Positions 19,569-31,500 of a DNA stretch of 64,000 bases are shown one piece after another. Location of the stretch: the NCBI GenBank assembly GCA_017448355.1, contig JAFSLQ010000040.1, positions 1-64,000 of the forward strand, written 5' to 3'. Below the pieces are notes generated by a model that was not told where the DNA came from, made no database searches, and saw nothing but the letters and a program-made list of their open reading frames with translations. The stretch's first letter is position 1; each line of letters begins with the position of its first letter. A program made the translations under genes and the position numbers. The DNA is from Clostridia bacterium (GTDB taxonomy: Bacteria > Bacillota > Clostridia > Christensenellales > Borkfalkiaceae).

Positions 19569-22500
19569 ATGTTTAAGACAATAAAGGAAGCATTTAAACA
19601 AGCGTTCAGGGATTGGTTGGCATTGGTGTTGGCGTTACTATTTGCCGTGTCCACACCGTTACTGATTTTTAAGCAAGGCGATTATTCTATCGCCTTTGCC
19701 GAGCAGGAACAATCGGAAGAGAGTAATAACGAGGAAATATATAACCAACTTTCAGGCGGCGACGACGAATATTATACGCCGAGTATAGACGATTTACGGG
19801 GCAATTCGTCAGACAGAAATTCAAGCGGCGACAAAATAGATATAGAAGAGTTTGAATTCGGCATAGATAAAGACGGTACTTCCGCTTTGCCGAGCGATGA
19901 AAAAGGCAATGAAGAAGATTTAGGTAAAAAATCGGGTGAAGAAGAGTATACGCCGAGAACCGTCGTGCCGGAGGACGGCTATTACGACGCGGAAGAAAAC
20001 AGCAATCCCATTATAATGAACGACGACGGACTAAGATTGCAATTAAGCGTAAGCGGCGATTATTATACCGTAGTCAATTACGCGGCTTCGGCAAAACGCG
20101 TTACTATTCCCGAAAGGCATACCGACGGTATACCGATAAAAGCGATAGGCGACTCCGCGTTTTCCGGCAAAGAAACGGTAGAAACGATATTATTACATAG
20201 CGGGATAACGCATATAGGCGAAGGCGTATTCGATAACTGTACAAAACTAAAGTTTAACGAAGACGAGAACGGCGGGCAGTATTTAGGCACCGCCGATAAT
20301 CCTTTTTATTACTTTCATTCGGTAAGCGATAAAAATATCACTTCGTATACGGTAAATCAAGATACGGTGCTTATCGGCGCGTATTCGCTTTTTAATTTTG
20401 ACGAATTAAGGGAAGTTGTTTTCCCCAAAACCGCGCTTAAAATGGGCTATAACGCGATAGGCGGCTGCGATAAGATAGAAAGCGTTACTTTGCCTTTCGT
20501 GGGTGAAACGGGCGACGGAGTAACAAACGCCCACCTTGGCTGGGCGTTCGGCGCAAGGACTATCGGCGGCAATATCTTTTATATGCCGAGAACGTTAAAA
20601 ACTCTTGTAATTTTGGGCGGGGCAAAGATACGGCAAAACGCCTTTTACGGCGCGGATATGATAGAAAATCTGACCGTGCCGTATCTTGGCAACCGCTTAA
20701 ACTATAACACGAACGGGTTTTTAAGTTACTTTTGGGGCGGAAATACTTATAACGACAATATAGTTCCCATAAGCGTTAAACGTGTGGAAATTTTATCGGG
20801 CATTACAAGTATAAAAAATTATGCTTTTTATAAATTAACTAAAATAGAAGAAGTGGTTATCCCCGATGGTGTAACAAGTATAGGGTATGCTGCGTTCCGT
20901 GATTGTAGCAGTTTAACGAGTATAACAATATCGGATAGCGTTACGAGTATAGGAGAAAGTGCGTTCCGTGATTGTAGCGGTTTAACGAGTACAATAATCC
21001 CCAGTAGCGTAACAAGTATAGGAAGTTATGCGTTCTCTGGTTGTAGCAGTTTAACAAGTGTAATGTTTGGAGAAAACAGTCAGTTAACAAGTATAGAAAA
21101 TTCTGCGTTCTATGGTTGTAACAGTTTAACGAGTGTAATAATCCCCGATGGTGTTACAAGTATAGGAAGTGGAGCATTCTATAATTGTCGTAGTTTGACA
21201 AGTATAACCGTATACGATAATAATGTAAATTATAAATCCATTAATGGTAATTTATACAGTAAAGACGGAACAACGTTAATACAATATGCACGGGGTAAAA
21301 CTGCAACGGAATTTATTATCCCCGATAGCGTAACAAGTATAAGCGCAAGTGCGTTCTATAATTGTAGCAATTTAACGAGTATAGTTATTCCCAGCAGCGT
21401 TACAAGCATAGGGAATTCTGCGTTCTCTGGTTGTAGCGGTTTAACGAGCATAACGTTACCCGATAGCGTAACAAGTATAGAATTGAGTGCGTTCTCTGGT
21501 TGTAGCGGTTTAACGAGTATAACAATCCCAGACAGTATTACAAGTATAGGATATCATACGTTCTATAATTGTAGCAGTTTAACGAGCATAACGATTCCAG
21601 ATAGCGTAACAAGTATAGGACAAGATGCGTTCTGTAATTGTAGTAGTTTAATAAGTATAACAATACCCGATAGCGTAACAAGTATAGGAAATAGCGCGTT
21701 TATGTGGTGTAGGAGTTTAATGAGTATAACTATACCAAATGGTGTCACGAGTATAGGAAATTATATGTTCAATGGTTGCAACAGTTTGAGCGAAATAACA
21801 ATTCCCGACGGGGTTACAATTATAGGAGATAGCGCGTTCAATGATTGTCGTAGTTTAACAAGTATAACAATCCCCGATAGCGTAACAAGTATAGGAAATA
21901 GAGCGTTCTATGGTTGTAGCAGGTTGAAAAAAATAACAACCTCCGATAGTGTTACAAGTATAGGAAATTATGCATTCTACAATTGTAGCAATTTATATTA
22001 CGTCACAAACAAAAGTAATTTAGTGTTGACTTTTGGTAGTAGTGATAACGGCTACGTTGCTTATTACGCTAAAGCAATAGAAGATAAAGACGGCAATGTT
22101 ACTTATAGAGATGATACGATATTTATAGAAAACGACTTTGTGTTTGAATATGCATTAGGCGAATATCGTTTGATTGAATATATTGGTAGTGAAGATACGG
22201 TAACGCTACCGTTAACGTATAACGGAAATCCTTATACCGTTTATTATATGAAAGGTGTAAAAAACGTAATTATACCGCAAGGCTTTACAAGTATAGGAGA
22301 ATATGCGTTTAGGAATTGCAGTAGTTTAACGAGTATAGTAATTCCCGATGGCGTTACAAGTATAGGAACTGATACATTCAAGGGTTGTACTTCTTTAGAG
22401 GATATTTCTATAGGCACAAATAACGCTTATTTTACGTTTGAAAACGGGGTTTTATATAATAAAGCAAAAACGCAGATTGTTTTTGTTTTGCCAACTGTAA

Positions 22501-25500
22501 AGGATATTGTCATACCTAAAACCGTAACATCCTTTTCTTTTAGCAATACGGGAATTGTTTCCGCCCGTTTTGAAGAAGGTACAAGTATTACAAGTATAGG
22601 GCGACAGGCATTCGAATATTGTAGCAGTTTAACGAGTATAGTAATTCCTGATAGCGTTACAAGTATAAGATATAGGGCGTTCTCCGGTTGTAGCAGTTTA
22701 ACAAGTATAACTATACCAGATAGCGTTATTTATATAGAACAAGAAACGTTCAGCAATTGCAGTAGTTTAAGAAGTATAACAATCCCGAATAGCGTAACGA
22801 GCATTGGACTTCATACATTCTATAATTGTAGCAGTTTAACAAGTATAATAATCCCCGATAGCGTAACAAGTATAGGAAGTGATGCTTTCTATAATTGTAG
22901 CAGTTTAACAAGTGTAACAATAGGCAATAGCGTTAAAAGTATAGGGAATTCTGCGTTCTCTGGTTGTAGTAGTTTGGCGAGTATAATACTCGGACAAAAC
23001 GTTACAAGTATAGGACAATATGCCTTTTCTGATTGTAGCAGTTTAACAAGTATAACAATCCCCCGCAAGGTGGCGTTTATAGAAAATCATGCATTTTCTG
23101 GTTGTACTTCTTTAGAGAATATTTTCGTTGATACAAGTTACGGTTTTTTTAAATTTGAAAACGGGATTTTATATAATCAAGCAAAAACGCAGATTGTTTT
23201 TGTTGTGTCTATGGCAAAAGATATTATTATACCTAAAACAGTAACGTCTTTTTCTTTTAACGGCAATACAGAAATCGTTTCCGTCCGTTTTGAAGAAGGG
23301 ACAAATATTACAAGTATAGGACAACAGGCGTTCTATGGTTGCAGCAGTTTAGAGAGTGTAACAATTCCCGATAGCGTAACAAATATAGAATTGAGTGCGT
23401 TTTCTGGTTGTAGTAGTTTAACGAGTATAACAATCCCCGATAGTGTAACGAGTATAGAACAGTTTGTGTTCCAAAATTGTAGTAGTTTAGCGAGTATGAT
23501 AATTCCCGATAGCGTAACAAGTATAGGAAGTAGTGCGTTTCGTAATTGTAGCAGTTTAACAAGTGTAATCATCCCCGATAGCGTTATTTATATAGCACAA
23601 GCAGCGTTCTATAATTGTAGCAGTTTAACGAATATAACAATTCCCGATAGTGTAACAAGTATAGGAGGTTATGCGTTCTCTGGTTGTAGCAGTTTAAATA
23701 GTATAACAATTCCCGATAGTGTAACAAGTATAGGACAACAGGCGTTCTATGGTTGCAGCAGTTTAGAGAGTGTAACAATTCCCGATAGCGTAACAAGTAT
23801 AGAATTGAGTGCGTTTTCTGGTTGTAGCAGTTTAACGAATATAACGATACCCGATAACGTTACAAGTATAGATGGTTATGCGTTTCGTAATTGTAGCGGT
23901 ATGGCGAGCATAACGATTCCCGATGGTGTAACAAGTATAGGGGAATGTGCGTTCGAGGGGTGTAGCGGTTTAACAAACATAAAAATCCCCGATAGCGTTA
24001 CAAGTATAGGAAATTCTGCGTTCAATGGTTGCAGCAGTTTATATTACATAATAAACAAAAGCAATTTACAATTATCATTCGGTAGTGGTAGTATGAATAA
24101 CGGTGGGGTTGCTTATTACGCTAAAGCGATAGAAGATAAAGACGGCAACGTCACCTATAAAAATAATACTTTAATAGAAAACGACTTTATGTTTGAGTAC
24201 GTATCAAACGAATACCGCCTTATAGCATATATTGGTAGTGAAGACACGGTAACTCTGCCGTTAACGTATAACGGAAATCCTTATACCGTTTATTATATGA
24301 AAGGTGTAAAAAATGTAATTATACCGTATGGTGTTACAAGTATAGGAGGTTATGCGTTCGCTTATTGTAGAAGTTTAACGGGTATAACGATCGGTAATAG
24401 CTTAACGCGTATAGGACAACAGGCATTCTCTTATTGCACTAATTTGACGAGTGTAAATTTACCTAACAGTATTAATTATTTAAGTTCCAACGCATTCAGC
24501 GGGTGCGAAAATCTTACAACTATAAATTACGGCGGGGAATATAACGAGTGGCGCTGTATATCGAAGGCAAGCAACTGGGACGACGGTATTGAAAGTTATA
24601 CTGTAAACGTTAAGCCCGATTCCGGTTTATTATACGAGTCTGACAATGATATAACGGAATTTTACGTTTCGGGCTATAACGGAATTAGCGGTATTGCGGC
24701 TGTGCCTGCGTTTTATGCAGGGAGAGCCGTAACGCAAGTTTTTGACAATGCGTTTTTAGCAAACGAAACGTTAATATCTATCACTTTGCCCGATACTATC
24801 GTTAAAATAGGCAAGTCGGCATTTAAAAACTGTATAAATCTTACCGATATTTATATACCCGATAGCGTTGCGGTAATCCGCTTTGCTATTTTTGAAGGCT
24901 GTATTTCCCTTGCGGGAATAAACTTGCCGTATCTCGGTAAGGTTTTAAATGATAAAGTCGGCGGGTATCTCGGCTATTCTTTCGGCGCGTATACTTATGA
25001 AGAAAACGGTGCGTATATACCTAAAAATCTTAAAACCGTTACCGTGCGGCAGGGAGAAAGCGTTATAAACGGCGCATTTTATAACTGCGAGCATTTAACT
25101 ACAGTCAATTTGCAGGGTATCGTAACGGAAATAGGAGATTACGCGTTTTATAACGCCAAGTCGCTTACAGATTTTATATTCCCGAACGATTTAATTAAAA
25201 TCGGCAATTATGCGTTCTATAACGCAAGGGGCTTTACAAGCGTTCAACTGCCCGACGTGTTGACTGCTATCGGCAAGTTCGCGTTTGCAAACGCAAACGC
25301 GCTTACGGGATTTGTTATTCCGGATAGCGTAACCTATATCGGTGAGAGCGCGCTTTACGGCAGCAATTCTTTGCGTTCTATCACCATCGGTAAGGGCTTA
25401 GGCTATGCCGCAACCGTCATTTATGATGAAAACGGCAATGCCACCGTTACAAGCGGTATAGAAGATATTGTTTACGGTAATCCTTTATTCGGGCTTGACA

Positions 25501-28500
25501 AAAACAATTCTCAACTTGAAAGATATATCGTGGCGGATGAACACCCTGCGTTTATGGCGGGCGAAAACGGTATTTTATACGTTAAACTTTCGGTTATCGT
25601 AGACAATGCCGCAAAAAATATAGAAGTCGCTGTGGTAGACGTTCCCGCGACGTTAAATCTTTCCGTTTACTCTTTGCCGGACTATATAGTGGAAATTTAT
25701 CCTTATGCTTTTGCGTATAACAGATCGCTGACGTCTATCGACCTTGAATACGTGCGCCAAATCGGCAACAATGCATTTTTTGAGTGCACGGGGCTTATTA
25801 CCGTCAATTTCTACGATTCCGCTATTCAGCCGCCCGAAGAACTCGTTACCTACATAGGCAACAAATCCTACTCTCAACGTATCGACGACAGGGCGTTTAT
25901 GGGCTGTATCAATCTGTTGAAGGCGGATTTACAGTCGGACGGCATAATTTCTATCGGCGACGGCGCGTTTATGGACTGTACCGGTTTAAGAACGGTCATT
26001 TTAGGTACGGGCATACGCGAAATAGGCTTAAATGCTTTCGGCACGAGTTCCGCAGGCGGCGGTGCGCTTGAAAGAATTGTCGTTCATAAAGACAATCCGT
26101 ATTACGCGGATATTGACGGCGTGTTGTTCGCTATAAACGAAGACGGTTCTTTGACGCTTGTATTATATCCTGCGTGCCATATCGGTTATGTTGACCATAT
26201 CGAAGAAAAGTACGTTACGGAAACGGTATTAAGAATAAAGTATACAAAAGTAGGCTTTATGCCCGTTCCGTATTTGGTTACCGAAACCGTAACGAGAATA
26301 GAGCAGATTATTTATCAGACGACGGAATATATTACGGATTACGCTATCCCAACGGTCGATGCGGATAATAATCCCGTAGAAGTTTCCGCAATAGAAAGTT
26401 ATGCGTTCAAAAACGCAAAGCACCTTGATTATTTAACGGTCAATCCGTCCGCTGAAATGAAAATCGGCGATTATGCCTTTTCCGACAGTTATATACAAAG
26501 CGTTTATATCGGCGAAAACGTAACGTCTATCGGGCTTTTGCGCGGCGAAGGCGAATATACCGTATTTTCCGGCGCGGATTATCTTATAAATATCGACCTT
26601 GCGGAAAATAACGCATATTACAGTTCTATTGATGGCGTTCTGTTCGATAAAGATATAACTAAACTTATTAAGTATCCGTCGCAGAAAACAGGTAACGAAT
26701 ACTATATCCCGAAAACCGTTGACACCATCGCGTCTATGGCGTTTAAAGATAACCATAATATAGGTATAGTGTCAGTCAATTCCAATCTTCTTGCAGTCGG
26801 GCTTGAAGCCTTTTACGGGTGCAGCGATTTGCAGGTGATTTACTTTAATCACGTTTATGCGCCGAAATCCGTTATGGAAAACGCGTTTACCGTAAAACTT
26901 TCCGTCAATAACGACAAGCATCAGGCAATTCTCGGCTATAACGAGTCGTATTATGAAAACGGAAACGGAGAAAATCAATACGGTTGGCAAAATTACGACG
27001 GCGTTTACAATATAAAAGCGTATGACGTCGTTCCTACTTACGACCCCGATTATCGTGAAAGCTTATATTACGCGGTAGTTGTTGTCGATACTTTGGGCTA
27101 TAAGATAGACGGCGTATGGATTTCTTTGTCCGATTTTAACGGCAATACCGAAACGGTTGCCACGCAAGACGGTATCGCAACGTTCTGGTCTTATAAGGGA
27201 GCGGAAGAAAATAACGAGTTCACGCTCGATTTTGAAGAAATGTACACCCTTTCCGTTTTGGATGAAATGGGCGAATATTTCCCGTATCTTAGTGAAAATA
27301 TCTTTCTTGACGGTAAAACTTGCGTAACGTATATTACTTTGACTAAAAAGCCGGAAGTGTACGGCGTAAGTTGTAACGGTAAAGAAATAAATAGTGAGTC
27401 GGTTATACTGAATAAAAGTCAATTTGATTTCGATATCAGTAGCGAAGGCTTGTCATTAGGCGGAAATTTTAATCTCGGCAGTCTCGGATTTAATTTCGGC
27501 AAAGACGGCATAGGCGTTTATCACGAAAGCGTTACCATTACCGTTGTCGCATATGTGGATAAGAGTTTAGTTTCTTCGCTTACAAAAAATAGTTGTGTTT
27601 TATTACAAAACGGCAATTTGATTCCTAACGTAGAAGTAAGTTCGCTTAAAACAACGGACGACGGAATGGCTTTATATCATTTTGAAGTTCCGGTGTTCTA
27701 TCTTGTCGCACAAGTTCCGATTTGCGCTAAATTTGAAATAGAGGGACAAGAAAATCAAGCCGTAGAAACTTATCTTAATATAGACGTCATCAATTTCAAT
27801 TTTACGGTTAACGATATAGACTTTAAATTCGGGGACTTACAACTCGACCTCGCAGGTGCGGGCGAAATAATTATGAAACTCTTAAATGGCAAGAGTTGGA
27901 ACTTTAATATCGGCGACAACGTTAAATTCGGTATCGATATTGAAGACGATGAAATACAGTTAGGATTAAGCGCTAAATACAAGTCAAGCAAAACTTCAAG
28001 CAATAATACGGCGTTTGGTGCCGAAGAAGGTTTTGAATTATATAAGCAGGCACATAGTAAAGGTTCGTATTTTTATCAATTCAAATTCCCCGTCGTAGAG
28101 ATACGAGACGAAGGAATTTCTGTAGACGGGAATAAGGTTACAAGAAAAATTATACATAGTTTGACATTTGATATTAGATTTTACGAGTGCCCCGATGTAG
28201 ACAATTATTTTTACTATCGTTGCCGTATATACGAAGGTTTATATGAAAACAGATTATGTGATAAGTTCGGACGTGTAAATGGCTTAGAATCTTTCTTGGG
28301 CAATGAAATACAAGGCAGAGATCGAGTTGCAATGAAGGCGTCTATGATTATGATATCGTATCTTGCGAGCCTTGTCGATTACGATTCATCTGCGGAAAAC
28401 TTAATTGAAAGGTTTAAATTTAAAACGATAACAAAAACGGATTCGGATTTTAAAAAATCACTTGCAAGCGTTAAGATTATTGACGAAAAATACGTGTCTA

Positions 28501-31500
28501 AAAATAATCCGTCAGTAGAGAATACTCAAAATTTCTCTGTTGGACTTGAAGGTCAAATCGTTTTAAAATATGATAAGGTTAATCTTCTCAGGATTTCTTC
28601 GGGTTATGTTAAGGGGACGATTTCTTATACTTTTACACATAATTCGCAGTTTGTCGTTTGGGTTATTCCGGTTACGCTTGAAGTTAAGGTCGGAATAGAT
28701 GGTACGTTATTGTTAAATCTCACCGTTGATGAAAGTAAACGTCTTACTGTGGAAGACCTTAAACTTATGGTATCGGCTTACGTATCGGCTAATCTTGGCG
28801 TCGGGTGTTCGCTTGTTTCGGCGGGCGTGTATGGAAAAATCGGCACTATATTTATTCTTGAATTCTATCCTGATTTTGGTGTTGAAAAATGGAATATAAA
28901 CGGTGAAATAGGCGTGTATGCTAAATTCTTGTGGTGGAGAAAGGATGCTACGATTTGGTCAGGCTCATATGACATAATCAATAGGGAAAGCAAGCGTTCG
29001 GCAGCAGTTAAATCTAGGGGACTTGCTTCTATGTATCTTGCATCGGAGTACGAGCCTGCTACTCCGAACGACGTATCTGAAAATGCAAAATTATTTATAG
29101 TTGACGGGGAGATTTATAAGATTTACTATGAAAATGTTTACGGCAGAGAAAATTATGACGAAAATAATTTTGTTAAACTTTGTATTTCCAAGTGGGCAGA
29201 CGAAGACTGGACAAATGGCATTTTGATAGATGACAATGGCTTAAACGACGCCTCCTATATGCTTTACGAAGACGATGGCAATATGTATCTAATATATACA
29301 CAGCGTTTGGTAAAGAATAATTCCGCAGACGTAAACGATATTTACGCCGATATGGGTAATCTTACAATTAAAACGGCGAGAATAAGCGGAACTACCGTTT
29401 CTGACGTTCAAGAAATTTACAGCGAAACGAATAAGTATAAGTATCTTGAACAAATAACGGTTCGCAACGGAACGTTGACTGCGGTCTGGGCGGAAAACGC
29501 CGATAATAATATGTTCGGTGTTTCTCCGGATAATTATATAGATGCAAACGGGGTTTCGCAGATAAGTGAAACTACGGCAAACTCTATCTGGCTCAGCACT
29601 TATGAAAATAGTGCATGGACTAAACCGATATGTATTAAAAACGGGTTATCCGCAATAACGAATTTACTCATAAACAATTCGGGCGATATTTATTATATTG
29701 TCGATACAGACGGCAATCTTGTTACTACTGAAGACAGAGTTTTATACGTTAAACGCGCATCTTCTCTCGAACACGTTGCAATAAACGATATTAACGAAGG
29801 CAGCATTACCAACGTATTTACTTATGGGGACAAAGTTGTATATAGGTTCAATGCGGTTGAAACCGATAACGAAGAAAGCATAATGAATACAGGGCTTTAT
29901 TCGATTAAAAATTCTGTGAGCGAGCAACTTGTTTTAGACGATAAAATTACGGAAGAAATTTCGGATAATTTTAAACCTGTTATAAATTCAGACGGAGAAA
30001 TAGTCGCATACGTTTATTATCAGAACATTACTTGGACCGAAGGTGAAGGCAAAGAAGAACGCGATTGTACCGGTTCGGCGTTATACGGAATATTCTATGA
30101 CGGTGAGTGGAATAGCCCCGTTATAATTATCGGAGCGAAAGAAAATGCTTATATTTCTGCTTTCGATATGGAACTTATAGATAACGAAACGGCGCTATTT
30201 ATTACGATAAGTTTTGTGGACGACGGGTCTTCTGTTTGGGAAGAAACGAAAATTATATCGCTTGACGAAGATGTAGTTTTAAACGGCTATGAGATAAAAT
30301 ATACCGACCAGACACTTATTCTTACACTGCAAAATAGCGGTGCAAAATCAGCCGAAGTGTATGCAAACGTTGACGGCAGGATTATCCTTCTTACGGAACA
30401 ATTAAAGTCCGGCGCAAGTGAAACGTTTAAAGTTTTAATCGGTGCAAACAAAACACCGAACGTTAGCATTTATACGACAAAGACAAGTGTAGACTCTGAA
30501 ATATTAAATGGGCTTGACTTTAATTATTCCGATTTAAATCCTTCGGCAAAGCAGATAATTATAGGCGGGGAAAATATGCTTCTTGTTGCCGTCAAAAATA
30601 ATGGTAATATTGCGGCAAGCGGGACAGTGTATCTGAAAGCGGGCAACGATATAACGGATATTGACGGGCATTTCTATTCTAAAGATATTCCGTTGATAAA
30701 CGCGGGCGGTATCTATTATTTTGAAAAATCGCTTGAAGGTTTTACCGATTATTCTCTCGCTTTAAAAATTATTGTAGATACCGATACTGAAAAGGGAGAA
30801 GCGGCTGATAATAATATTCAATATTTCTCCGTTAATTTTGCCACTTCCGCTACGGGAAACGATGTGAAAATCGTACCGCTTATCGCATCCGATTACTTTG
30901 AAGTGCCGTTAATGCCGAAAGAAAATCTAACGATAGAGTATATTACAAACGGCTTTACTTTAGATAGTATATTGATTGATGAAAATGTTTTAAGCGATGC
31001 TAATTATTCAGTAATAGATAACAACATCATTATTGATAAAGAATATATTTCAAATCTTTCAGCAGGTAATTACCAGGTGTTGGCAGTATTTATTTGCAAA
31101 GAAAATATAGAAACTTGCGGTTTTACCCTTAAAGTTTTGGATAAGTATACGTTAACGTGGACGTATTTTGACGGTGAAAAGGAAATTTTTGTTGAAACTT
31201 TCGTAGATGAAGGCTATAAACCCGTTGCACCCGCTATCCCGGATTCGTATGAAACGGACTATTATATTTACAATTTTAGCGGCTGGGATACGGACGGAAA
31301 CGGGGTTGCGGATAAGATGAGTGCAACAAAATCAGATACGGCATACTTTGCTATATATAGGGAAGAAAGCAAGCAATTTACAGTCAACTGGCAAGTCGGC
31401 GAAAAAACGTTTAGCGAAAAATATTCTTATGAACAAATCCCTGAATTTAAAGGGAATACTGTATTAGACGGCTACGATTTTATCGGTTGGGATAGAGAGA

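Noticed and set aside
21563..23796. Minus-strand reading frames within the LRR array
   Set aside because: They are reverse-complement shadows created by the 69-nt repeat and have no ribosome binding sites.
20850..24060. CRISPR array or diversity-generating retroelement target
   Set aside because: The 69-nt periodicity is an in-frame protein repeat without unique spacers, and no reverse transcriptase, template repeat or cas gene is present.
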